34,182 nt of DNA from JBFXAM01 sp050184295 (GTDB lineage Bacteria; Planctomycetota; Phycisphaerae; UBA1845; Fen-1342), in contig JBFXAM010000045.1 in assembly GCA_050184295.1 (NCBI GenBank), positions 1 through 34,182 on the forward strand, in the 5' to 3' direction. Below the pieces are notes generated by a model. That model saw only the letters and a list, made by a program, of their open reading frames with translations, did no database searches and was not told where the DNA came from. This document shows, in pieces, positions 23,347 to 31,679 of the stretch; position 1 is the stretch's first letter, and each line of letters opens with the position of its first letter. Position numbers and translations under genes: made by a program.

Positions 23347-24987
23347 ATGTCGCATCCGCGATTCGATCGACCAGTATCCCGGTTGCGCGACGCGACCCGC
23401 GCGGGCCGCGTCCGCAACGCGTGCGCGCCGTGCGGCCCGGCACTTGCGATCGCACTCGCGGCGCTCATCACGATCACCGCGCCGCTCTCCGCCAGCGAAC
23501 CGTCCGCGGGCCCGGCGCGCGGCCCGGCGATCATCGTTCCGATCCGCGGCGTGATCGACGACATCCTCGCCGCCACCGTCGCGCGACGCGTCGACGCGGC
23601 GCTCGCCGAGGGCGTCAAGACCATCATCTTTGAAATGGACACGCCCGGCGGCGCGGTGACCAGCGCGCTCGGCATCTGCCGCTCGATCAAAAGTGTACCG
23701 GCCGACGTGCGCACCGTCGCGTGGGTTCATCACCAGGCGCTGAGCGCTGGCGCGATGATCTCGGTCACGTGTCGCGAAATCTGGATGAGCTCGGCGTCGT
23801 CGATTGGCGATTGCGCGCCGATCCTGCTTAACCCCGCCGGCGGCTTGCAGGAGCTTCCGGCGACGGAACGCGCCAAGGCCGAGAGCCCGGTGTTGCAGGA
23901 ATTCCGCGATTCGGCCGCCCGGAACGGCTACGACCCGCTGCTGCTCCGCGCGATGGTGACGCTCGGCGAGGAGGTGTGGTGGATTGAGAACGTCGAGTCG
24001 CGCGCGCGCGAGTTCGTCAACGCGGACGAGAAGCGGTCGCGCATCGACGACGCGGACGGCGAGAAGCAGTGGAAGTTGGTGGAAAGCTACGTCGACCCGA
24101 TCAGCAAGACGGAGGTGAAAGCCGTCCAGCCGATCGACTCCAAGGAAGCACTGCTGACGCTCTCGCAGAGCGAGGCGGTCGCGTACGGGCTCGCGCGAGG
24201 CCTGGCGGCCGACGCCGTGGAGCTGGCCGGCGGACTCGGGCTTTCCGGCCCGCCGCCGGTCCGCGACGTGACGAGCTGGGAAAAGTTCGTGCTGTGGCTG
24301 AACAGCCCGCTGATCCGTGGGATTCTGCTCGCGATCGCGGTGATCGGCGGATACATCGAGTTCAATCATCCGGGGCTGATCCTGCCGGGCATCACGGCTC
24401 TGGTCGCGCTGGTCGTGTTCGTCGGCGCGCCGTACGCCGCCGGGCTGGCCAACTTCTGGCCGGCGGTGCTGCTGATTGTCGGCGTCGCGCTGGTGCTGGT
24501 GGAGGTGTTCGTGCTGCCGGGCTTCGGCGTGGCGGGGGTTCTCGGCGGGCTCGCGGTCTTGGTCGCGCTGGTGGGCACGTTTGTGCCGCGCCTGCCCGAC
24601 GCGCCGCTGTTCACGCTCCCGGATCGCGAGACCTTGTGGACGTCGATTCGCACCGGCGTGATCGTAGTGACGAGCAGTTTGATGGCCGCGGTCGCGGGCA
24701 TCCTGTTTCTGATGCGCTATCTGCCGCACCTGCCGGTCGCGCGGCGGCTCGTGCTGGAGAATCCCGACGCGTCCGGGGCGGCGTTGCTGGATCCCTTCGA
24801 CGGCGTCGCGCAGGTCGGCGACGTGGGCGTGGTGATCTCGCCGCTGCGCAGCGGCGGCAAGGTGCGCTTCGGCCAGGAAGTGGTCGAGGCCGCCAGTCAG
24901 GGTGAATACGTCGAAGTCGGCACAAAGGTGCAGGTGATCAAGCGCGTCGGCGCGCAGATCGTGGTGCGCCCGCTGGCCCAGGACTAG
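23347..24987 (+). CDS. nfeD: NfeD-family membrane protein with ClpP-class protease domain
   Basis: A 546-residue long-form NfeD. A signal/membrane segment at about 29-48 is followed by a ClpP-class serine protease domain (about 60-280). MDTPGGAV at 98-105 and ALSAGAMIS at 131-139 put the catalytic serine at Ser133. The central part (about 295-460) has several membrane segments, and the C-terminal 70 residues form the soluble NfeD OB-fold (GDVGVVISPLRSGGKVRFG). Long NfeDs are known to be encoded beside flotillin/SPFH genes, and here floA follows after 84 bases on the same strand, so they likely form an operon and work together on membrane organisation or membrane protein turnover. The ATG at 23347 follows GGGGAGGAG; the longer frame from 23251 is not favoured. 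Confidence 0.94.
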   Translation: MSHPRFDRPVSRLRDATRAGRVRNACAPCGPALAIALAALITITAPLSASEPSAGPARGPAIIVPIRGVIDDILAATVARRVDAALAEGVKTIIFEMDTPGGAVTSALGICRSIKSVPADVRTVAWVHHQALSAGAMISVTCREIWMSSASSIGDCAPILLNPAGGLQELPATERAKAESPVLQEFRDSAARNGYDPLLLRAMVTLGEEVWWIENVESRAREFVNADEKRSRIDDADGEKQWKLVESYVDPISKTEVKAVQPIDSKEALLTLSQSEAVAYGLARGLAADAVELAGGLGLSGPPPVRDVTSWEKFVLWLNSPLIRGILLAIAVIGGYIEFNHPGLILPGITALVALVVFVGAPYAAGLANFWPAVLLIVGVALVLVEVFVLPGFGVAGVLGGLAVLVALVGTFVPRLPDAPLFTLPDRETLWTSIRTGVIVVTSSLMAAVAGILFLMRYLPHLPVARRLVLENPDASGAALLDPFDGVAQVGDVGVVISPLRSGGKVRFGQEVVEAASQGEYVEVGTKVQVIKRVGAQIVVRPLAQD

Positions 24988-25022
24988 CGCGACGGGCACC
25001 TGCGGAACGACCCCGTTCGGAC

Positions 25023-25028
25023 TACACT
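25023..25028 (+). promoter_or_regulatory. Putative -10 element (TACACT) for floA
   Basis: GGACTACACTGA lies in the nfeD-floA gap, about 44 bases before the floA ATG. It matches -10 at four of six positions; the -35 region (CTGCGG) is weak. It would allow floA to be transcribed separately from nfeD. Confidence 0.3.
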
Positions 25029-25071
25029 GACCGCCGCGGCTCCCAGCAGCACGGCGACTGACGAGGCCAAC

Positions 25072-26115
25072 ATGATGCTTCTCGCGGCAAGCCCGGTCGA
25101 TTATGTGATGTACGCGCTGCTGTTCTTCGGCGCGCTGATCGTCCTGGTTTTCGTGTGGATCTTCGGCAACTTCGGCCGCATCTACATCCAGGCGCTCGCC
25201 AACGGCACGCGGATCAGCTTCGGCGAGCTGATCGGGATGTGGCTGGCCAAGATCAACGGCGCCGTGATCGTCGACACCAAGATCCAGGCGTGGAAAGCCG
25301 GGCTGAAGCACATCACGACCGAGGATCTGGTTTCGCACTATCAGTCGCGCGGCCGCATCCCCAACGTCGTCCGCGCCCTCATTGCGGCGCAGCGCGCCAA
25401 CATTCCGCTCGACCTGCGGACTGCCTGTGCCATCGACCTCGCCGGCCGCGACATCGTCGACGCCGTCAACACCAGCGTGAATCCGAAGGTCATCGATTGC
25501 CCGAATCCGGTCTCCGGCCGAACCACGATCGACGCGGTCGCGAAAAACGGCATTCAGCTCAAGGTCAAAGCGCGCGTCACGGTCCGCACCGCGATCGACC
25601 GGCTCGTCGGCGGCGCCACTGAAGAGACCGTCATCGCCCGCGTCGGCGAGGGCATCGTCTCCGCGATCGGCTCGGCGAACACGCACAACGACGTGCTCGA
25701 GAACCCGGACAAAATCTCCAAGGCCGTGCTCGCCAAGGGGCTCGACTCGGGCACGGCGTTTCAGATTCTGTCGATCGACATCGCCGACGTGGATGTCGGC
25801 GCCAACATTGGCGCCCAGTTGCAGGCCGACCAGGCCGAGGCCGACAAGAAACGCTTCCAGGCCGAAGCCGAGAAGCGTCGCGCGATGGCGATCGCCCAGG
25901 AGCAGGAGAACCGCGCCCAGGTCGAGGCCAATCGGGCGATGGTGGTGCTCGCAGAAGCCGAGATTCCCAAGGCGATCGCCGAGTCGTTCCGCAGCGGCAA
26001 CCTCGGTGTGATGGACTTCTACCGGATGCGAAACATCCAGTCCGACACCACGATGCGCGAGCGAATCGCCGGCCCCGGCTCGTCGCACGCGGGCGGCGAC
26101 AAGCCGCAGGGCTAG
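25072..26115 (+). CDS. floA: Flotillin-like protein FloA (YqfA family)
   Basis: A 347-residue flotillin-like protein. One hydrophobic N-terminal hairpin or helix (about 12-34) anchors it to the membrane. The SPFH-type domain follows, with the strongly conserved stretches ISFGELIGMWLAKIN (48-62), ACAIDLAGRDIVDAV and VIARVGEGIVSAIGSA. The C-terminal third is an Ala/Glu/Gln-rich coiled coil (QADQAEADKKRFQAEAEKRR), and NLGVMDFYRMRNIQSDT ends the conserved region. Length and order match the FloA/YqfA family, which scaffolds membrane microdomains. The context (nfeD upstream) supports this. Start: ATG at 25072; a second ATG is the next codon. A hairpin with pyrimidine-rich tail follows the stop. Confidence 0.96.
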   Translation: MMLLAASPVDYVMYALLFFGALIVLVFVWIFGNFGRIYIQALANGTRISFGELIGMWLAKINGAVIVDTKIQAWKAGLKHITTEDLVSHYQSRGRIPNVVRALIAAQRANIPLDLRTACAIDLAGRDIVDAVNTSVNPKVIDCPNPVSGRTTIDAVAKNGIQLKVKARVTVRTAIDRLVGGATEETVIARVGEGIVSAIGSANTHNDVLENPDKISKAVLAKGLDSGTAFQILSIDIADVDVGANIGAQLQADQAEADKKRFQAEAEKRRAMAIAQEQENRAQVEANRAMVVLAEAEIPKAIAESFRSGNLGVMDFYRMRNIQSDTTMRERIAGPGSSHAGGDKPQG

Positions 26116-26146
26116 CGTGGTCGGTCCGAACGGGGTGCAGCATGGA

Positions 26147-26167
26147 TGGGGCGGGCATCCGGCCCCA
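26147..26167 (+). terminator. Hairpin terminator after floA
   Basis: TGGGGC (26147-26152) pairs with GCCCCA (26162-26167) around a 9-base loop, followed by CCCTTCCTTG. It lies 32 bases after the floA stop. The stem is short but well placed. Confidence 0.45.
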
Positions 26168-26319
26168 CCCTTCCTTGTGATGCAAACCGCGTGACCGACG
26201 ACCCGAACGCGGCGCCTCGAAAGACCTCGCCTGCCCGTACCAGGAGCATCGGCGGCCCGTCGGTGCGAGGCGGATGCGTGTGGATGGTCCGGCGTGTGAA
26301 CCACAACCGGGAGTGATGG

Positions 26320-26982
26320 GTGATCGAAACCGCGTGCCTGCTGTTGGGCCAGTCGCCGGCGCAGGACGATTACCGCTGGATCGGGGGCATCCTGCTCGCG
26401 GTGATCTACGTCATCATGCACATCGCCGGAAAACTGAAAAAGGACAAGGAGCCCGAGCAGACGGGCCCGGTGTTGCGTCGCGACCGCACGCGGCCACGCC
26501 AGCCCCCGGCGCGCCCGGCGCCGCCCACACGCGCGGAAGATCGCGGCGCGACTGTGTTCGAACCGCCCCCGGCGCGTCCGGCGCCCGCCCCGCGTACGCC
26601 GCGACCCACCGCACAGCGCCCGGCACCCGCGCGCCCCGCGTCGTCCGCAACGCGCCCCGCCGCGCCGGAGCGCCCGCGCGCAACGCCCGCCGGCTACGAC
26701 CGATCCCGTTCCGGGCCCGGCTCGCTGGCGCGCGCCGAGGCGAGCCGCACGGCGGCCCGCGGCGCCGAACCGCCCGCCGGAGAGTCGTCCGCGACGCCCA
26801 TGCTCGTCGACATTCACGCGCCGCAGGCCGCTCGTTCCGCCGCGCCGCGCTCTTGGCGTAACCGCGATCAGCTCGCGGACATCGCGCGCTCGCCGCAGCA
26901 GATCGCGATGGGCATCGTGCTGGCCGAAATCCTTGCCCCGCCTGTCGCGCTGCGCGACAATCATCTGTCGGATCGCTGGTAG
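26320..26982 (+). CDS. One-TM protein with Pro/Arg-rich linker, function unknown
   Basis: A 220-residue protein I do not recognise. It starts with GTG at 26320 (GGGAG nine bases upstream). Residues 18-36 (WIGGILLAVIYVIMHIAG) form one membrane segment. Residues 45-160 are a low-complexity linker rich in Pro, Arg, Ala and Thr, and the last 30 residues look like a folded or conserved peptide, SPQQIAMGIVLAEILAPPVALR. The layout resembles a membrane-tethered disordered protein with a short C-terminal docking motif. It lies downstream of floA after a probable terminator and ends in a hairpin, so it may be its own transcript, but proximity to nfeD-floA hints at a link with membrane organisation (inference only). 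The plus-strand frame at 26274 overlapping it is a shadow. Confidence 0.7.
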   Translation: MIETACLLLGQSPAQDDYRWIGGILLAVIYVIMHIAGKLKKDKEPEQTGPVLRRDRTRPRQPPARPAPPTRAEDRGATVFEPPPARPAPAPRTPRPTAQRPAPARPASSATRPAAPERPRATPAGYDRSRSGPGSLARAEASRTAARGAEPPAGESSATPMLVDIHAPQAARSAAPRSWRNRDQLADIARSPQQIAMGIVLAEILAPPVALRDNHLSDRW

Positions 26983-26983
26983 A

Positions 26984-27005
26984 CCGCGCGCGGCAGTTCG
27001 CGCGG
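26984..27005 (+). terminator. Hairpin after the Pro/Arg-rich membrane protein gene
   Basis: CCGCGCG (26984-26990) pairs with CGCGCGG (26999-27005) with an 8-base loop, starting two bases after the stop codon. No T tract. Confidence 0.4.
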
Positions 27006-27186
27006 CCGGGCTTCGCACCCAGGCGGCCCGCGCGGACGCGCGTCATCGTGCCTCCGCGGCGGGCGCGCAGCGCGAGCGGGTGTGCGCCACCCGTTCCCGC
27101 CGCACGCCGACCCCGCGGCGACGCGCCGCGCGCGGGATCCGATGCAGGGGCGAAGCGGCGCGGTGATCCACCGGTTGGGAGCACCC

Positions 27187-30100
27187 ATGAGCAGCGGCGG
27201 ATACGACCCGCATGCGATCGAAGCGGGCGTGTACCAGTTTTGGGAACAGGCCGGCGGCTTCCGCGCAATGCCCGACGGACAGCGCCAGCCGTATGTCGTC
27301 ATGATGCCGCCGCCGAACGTCACCGGGGCGCTTCACCTCGGACATGCGATGTTTGTGTTGCAGGATGTGCTCGTTCGGTATTACCGCATGCGCGGGCGCA
27401 ACGCGCTCTACATGCCCGGCATCGATCACGCGGGCATCGCGACGCAGGCCGTCGTAGAGAAGCAGCTGCGCGAGAAGGAGAACAAGACCCGCCACGAGAT
27501 CGGCCGCGAGGGACTCGTGCGCCGCATCTGGGAATGGAAGGAGCAGTACGGCGGGCGCATTCTCGAGCAGCTTCGCAGGATCGGCGTCTCCGCGGACTGG
27601 GACCGGACGCGCTTCACGCTCGACGAGCCGTGCGCCAAAGCGGTGTACGAGACGTTTTACCGCCTGTTTGACGATGGGCTCATTTTCCGCGGGCCGCGGC
27701 TGGTGAACTGGGACGCGCAGCTTCAGACCGCGGTCGCCGACGACGAAATCGTCCACGAGACCGTGAAGGGGCATCTCTGGCGGCTGCGATATCCGTTGCT
27801 CAACGGTCGGAGCGAAGGGACGAGTGGACCGAGCGGCGCGGAGAGGGCAAACGGGATCGAGGGACGGTGCGGTGACGGCGGGGATGGGCGCGCGCGCGCG
27901 TGCCGCGACCGGTCGTACGAGCTGCCCGCACTCACGCCGGCGGAGATCGAGCGGGCGCTGCGTCGTGCGGCGGCGCCCGACGCGCGCGTCGGCGTCGACT
28001 ATCTCGTCGTTGCGACAACGCGGCCGGAGACCCTGCTCGGCGACACGGCGGTGGCGGTGCATCCGGACGACGAGCGCTACCGGTCGCTCATCGGATCGTA
28101 TTGTCTGCTCCCGCTGATGCACCGCCCGATTCCGATCATCGGCGACGACATTCTCGTGAAGCGGGAATTCGGCACGGGTTGCGTGAAGGTCACCCCCGGG
28201 CACGACCCGAACGACTACGCCTGCGGCCAGCGACAGAAGCTCCCATTGATCAACATCCTGACGCTGGACGGGAAGATCAATGCGAACGGGCGGAGCGCCG
28301 GCGCGGAGCTGGGAATCGCGAACCGGGAGCCGGTTGCAGCGGCCGCGACGGGCGCAGGCGGCGATGCGCCGCGCCGGATCGATCCGACCGACGCCGTGCG
28401 GCACGGATTCGACTATGTCGGCTTGCCGAAGGAGAAAGCCCGCAAGCAGGTGGTTGCTGACTTCGAGGCGCTCGGGTTGCTCGACGGCGTCGAGGACTAC
28501 GTCACCGAGATCGGCCACAGCGACCGCAGCAAGACGCCGATCGAGCCGATGATCAGCGAGCAGTGGTTTGTGCGGATGGCGGCGCTGGCGGAGCCGGCGC
28601 TCGAGGCGGTGCGCGACGGGCGCGTGCAGTTTCACCCGGCGCGCTACGCCGACACGTATCTCGACTGGCTCGGCGAGAAGCGCGACTGGTGCATCAGCCG
28701 GCAGTTGTGGTGGGGGCACCGGATCCCCGTCTGGGCGCGCAGCTTGCCGGGCGCCGGTGCGGCGGCCGTGATCGAACGGCTCGGCGGGGAGGCGCTTCCG
28801 CTCGCGTCGATTCGCGTGACGAGCGCTGACGGCGCCGCAACGCGCGTCACAGCGGACAGCGCGTCGGGCGGCGCGGAGCTGCCCGCGGAGCTGTCCGGCG
28901 CATCATCCGTTCGACTCGAAATTTGTCTGCGCGACGACCCGGAGCGCGTCGCGGACGCGTCGCTGCGCGCGTTTCAGCGGCGGATCGAGTCCGACGGCTT
29001 CGAACGTGACCCCGACGTGCTCGACACGTGGTTCAGCTCGTCGCTCTGGCCGTTCAGCACGCTGGGCTGGCCGCATCAGCCGGCAACCGCGAACGGAGAA
29101 CCGAGCGCGGTCGCCGCCGACGTTCGTCGCCCGCCCGCGACGCCGGCGGGCGCCGCCGCGCGAAGTCGATCGCCGGTCGCGGGTTCCGGGTTCCCGTCGC
29201 GCCGCGACTACGAGTACTTTTTCCCGACCGACGTGCTCTGCACCGGCCGCGGGATCATCACGCTCTGGGTTGTGCGCATGGTCGCGACTTCGCTCTATCT
29301 CACCGGCCGCGTGCCGTTCCGCCATGTCTACATCAATCCGACGATTCAGGACGGCCAGGGCCGGACGATGAGCAAGTCGCTGGGGAATGGCGTCGACCCG
29401 CTCGACATCATCGAGCTGTATGGCACGGACGCGCTGCGGTTCACGATGACGCAGCTCGCGACCGAGACGCAGGACATCCGCATGCCCGTCAAGCCGGCGA
29501 AGCTGCCGGACGGGCGAACGGCGAACACGAGCGAGAAATTCGAGCTCGGGCGCAACTTCTGCAACAAGCTCTGGCAGGCCGCGACGGGCTTCATCCTGCC
29601 GAACCTGGAGGCGGGGTCAGGCAATGGCGTCGAAGGCGGCAGGACGAACGCGCCGCAGCCGGGGCGCGGCACAATGCAACCTGCGCCCCGCGCGCTCGCC
29701 CCCGACGATCTCACGTTCGAGGACCACTGGATTCTCTCGCGCCTCAGCGCGACGATTGCAGATGTCGATCGTCGCGTGGCGCGATACCAGTTTGGCGAGG
29801 TCGTCGCCGCGGTGTACGGCTTCTTCTGGAACGATCTATGCGACTGGTACATCGAGCTGGCCAAGCCGCGGCTGTACTCGCATGAGCTCGATGCGTCGGG
29901 CCGCCCGGCGCCGGCGACGGACGCCGCCGCCGATACGGCCCGCCAGGTGCTTGCGTGGCTGCTCGATCAGACGTTGCGCCTGTTGCACCCGGTCACGCCG
30001 TTCATCACGGAGGAGCTCTGGCGGCGACTGAACGCAATCGCGCCGCGGCGCGGAGTGACGCAGATCGTCGCCGCGGAAGACGCCCTGATCACCGCGCACT

Positions 30101-30633
30101 GGCCCGACGCGAGCGCGTGGGCGCGCGAGACGCGCGTGGAGCGCGAGGTGGCGGCGTTACAGGACGCGATCCGCGCCCTGCGCGACATCCGCACGAGCGT
30201 GAACACGACCCGCGCCGCCGCCAAGCAGCCGGCGCTCCGCACGCTGCCGACGGCATTCGTCCGCGCCGACGCCGGTCTCGCGCCTTTCCTGCTCAGCCGC
30301 ACGCCGATGATCCAGCGCCTCGGGCAGGTCGATGCGCTTCAGGTTTCGTCGAACCAACCGAAGCCGCCGGATTCGCTCAGCAAGGTTCTCCCCGGCATGG
30401 AGGTGTACGTGCCGGCGGCGGGGCTGGTCGATCTGGAATTGGAGCGTCGCCGGCTCCAAAAGGAGCTCGCCGAGCTGGCAGCGCACGCGGACCGGATCGA
30501 AAACAAGCTCGCCAACCAAGACTTCGTCGCTCGGGCCCCGGCCGCAGTCGTCGAGCAGGAGCGCGCCAAGCTGGTGGAAGCGCGCGAACGGCTGGGGCTG
30601 ATCGAAACCAATCTCCGCGACGTGGGTGGGTGA
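27187..30633 (+). CDS. valS: Valine--tRNA ligase
   Basis: A 1,148-residue valyl-tRNA synthetase, charging tRNA-Val in the cytoplasm. The class I signatures are intact: HLGH at 50-53 (after PPPNVTGALH) and TMSKS at 727-731 (GRTMSKSLGNGVDPLDI). The editing domain is present (TTRPETLLGDTAVAVHP near 278, GCVKVTPGHDPNDY near 336). The anticodon-binding domain and the C-terminal coiled coil with VPAAGLVDLELERRRLQKEL close the protein. It is about 200 residues longer than most ValRS (near 880-950). The surplus is low-complexity insertions: about 206-240, near 385-395, about 530-590, and about 640-675, plus one near 815-840. The ATG at 27187 with GGGAG upstream is chosen because family homology begins right there (YDPHAIEAGVYQFWE). 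Confidence 0.97.
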   Translation: MSSGGYDPHAIEAGVYQFWEQAGGFRAMPDGQRQPYVVMMPPPNVTGALHLGHAMFVLQDVLVRYYRMRGRNALYMPGIDHAGIATQAVVEKQLREKENKTRHEIGREGLVRRIWEWKEQYGGRILEQLRRIGVSADWDRTRFTLDEPCAKAVYETFYRLFDDGLIFRGPRLVNWDAQLQTAVADDEIVHETVKGHLWRLRYPLLNGRSEGTSGPSGAERANGIEGRCGDGGDGRARACRDRSYELPALTPAEIERALRRAAAPDARVGVDYLVVATTRPETLLGDTAVAVHPDDERYRSLIGSYCLLPLMHRPIPIIGDDILVKREFGTGCVKVTPGHDPNDYACGQRQKLPLINILTLDGKINANGRSAGAELGIANREPVAAAATGAGGDAPRRIDPTDAVRHGFDYVGLPKEKARKQVVADFEALGLLDGVEDYVTEIGHSDRSKTPIEPMISEQWFVRMAALAEPALEAVRDGRVQFHPARYADTYLDWLGEKRDWCISRQLWWGHRIPVWARSLPGAGAAAVIERLGGEALPLASIRVTSADGAATRVTADSASGGAELPAELSGASSVRLEICLRDDPERVADASLRAFQRRIESDGFERDPDVLDTWFSSSLWPFSTLGWPHQPATANGEPSAVAADVRRPPATPAGAAARSRSPVAGSGFPSRRDYEYFFPTDVLCTGRGIITLWVVRMVATSLYLTGRVPFRHVYINPTIQDGQGRTMSKSLGNGVDPLDIIELYGTDALRFTMTQLATETQDIRMPVKPAKLPDGRTANTSEKFELGRNFCNKLWQAATGFILPNLEAGSGNGVEGGRTNAPQPGRGTMQPAPRALAPDDLTFEDHWILSRLSATIADVDRRVARYQFGEVVAAVYGFFWNDLCDWYIELAKPRLYSHELDASGRPAPATDAAADTARQVLAWLLDQTLRLLHPVTPFITEELWRRLNAIAPRRGVTQIVAAEDALITAHWPDASAWARETRVEREVAALQDAIRALRDIRTSVNTTRAAAKQPALRTLPTAFVRADAGLAPFLLSRTPMIQRLGQVDALQVSSNQPKPPDSLSKVLPGMEVYVPAAGLVDLELERRRLQKELAELAAHADRIENKLANQDFVARAPAAVVEQERAKLVEARERLGLIETNLRDVGG

Positions 30634-30926
30634 AATTCCACAGGCCATTGGGGGAAACCGCGCAGTTGGACCGCCGCTCGGACCAATTCGCGGGCTGCGT
30701 CGCCGGGAAACCGGTCCCGTTCGGTGCGGTTCGACACGTCGTCGCAAGTCGCGTCGCGGGCTGGATTCACGAACCGACCGGGTCGCCAGCCCGCGTTTCG
30801 CGACGCCCGAGTCGTTTCGCACACGTGTAATCTTCGCCAGAAATCGGCGGATGGGCTGGATTTTCGCGCCGTTCCGGATAGGTTTCTGAATGCAGTTGCG
30901 GTCGTGGCACGCTGATTGCAAGGACT

Positions 30927-31508
30927 ATGACCGCAAGGACCATGCGAACACGCGCCCTTCCAAATCGGTCCGCGTCCCGCCCGCTCGTTCGGCTGCTTGC
31001 CGGCGCTGCGTGGCTGACGATGCTGGCCGCCCATGCACCGCTCTGGCTTCGCGCCTGCTGGCCGCTGCTGTCCGGCGAGGGCCCCGTCGACTGGCTCCGT
31101 ATTCTGCTCGTCACGCTCACGCAGTTCGTTTTCGTCCTCAAACTCCTCGATCTGCCGTGGCTGCGGCTGCCACGCGACCCGCGCGTCTGGTTCGCCGTCG
31201 CGGTCGGGGTCGCGCTGCTCCATGCGGGCGTCATTGACCACGCCGCACCGCTGCTCAACGAAGCCCTCGGTTGGCAAGGCCTGCTCGCCGTCAGCGGACT
31301 CGCGGCCCTGACCGCTGCGGCGCGTCGCGGGCGCGGCGCGCGGCTCGATGGCGTGCGCACCCGCGCGATTCGCGTGTTCACGCGCGCACGCTTGGCGCGG
31401 GCCTTCGACGTGGTCCGACAAACCCTGCTTCCGCCTCGCTTCCTCATGCTGGCGCATCCTGCCGTGGTCGATCGCGCGCCGCCGCGCGCCCCTCGCTGCC
31501 TGTCGTAG
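30927..31508 (+). CDS. Small multi-pass membrane protein, function unknown
   Basis: A 193-residue protein with four likely membrane segments: LLAGAAWLTMLAAHAPLWL (about 24-42), ILLVTLTQFVFVLKLL (about 59-74), VWFAVAVGVALLHAGVI (about 87-103) and a weaker LLAVSGLAALTAAA (about 119-132). The last 60 residues are basic and Arg-rich, probably cytoplasmic. I do not recognise a family. The start is uncertain: ATG at 30927 has AAGG just upstream, and a second ATG five codons on has a similar AAGGA. Its neighbours are valS upstream (293-base gap) and a secreted dockerin protein downstream. Hydrophobic pattern and codon use support coding; no function is proposed. Confidence 0.6.
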   Translation: MTARTMRTRALPNRSASRPLVRLLAGAAWLTMLAAHAPLWLRACWPLLSGEGPVDWLRILLVTLTQFVFVLKLLDLPWLRLPRDPRVWFAVAVGVALLHAGVIDHAAPLLNEALGWQGLLAVSGLAALTAAARRGRGARLDGVRTRAIRVFTRARLARAFDVVRQTLLPPRFLMLAHPAVVDRAPPRAPRCLS

Positions 31509-31679
31509 TTCGCGTACCTTCGAAACGGACTGTGTTTAGTCGAGCGGCGGCGCGCCTCGGCGCATTCGCCCATTATGGAAGCAACCCGTGCGGCGGATCG
31601 GGCGACGGCACGTCGCTTCGCCGCGGCACGTTGCGACGCGCGGCGCCGGCTCGACCCCGCAAATAGCAGAGAGGGAAAC

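Noticed and set aside
23284..27018. A 1,244-codon open frame on the minus strand opposite nfeD, floA and the Pro/Arg-rich gene
   Set aside because: It is His/Arg/Asp-rich with no family motif, and runs antisense to well-supported genes; GC-rich codon usage keeps such frames free of stops.
27043..28719. A 558-codon minus-strand frame opposite valS
   Set aside because: Antisense to intact ValRS signatures, with skewed Arg/Ala/Val composition and no motif.
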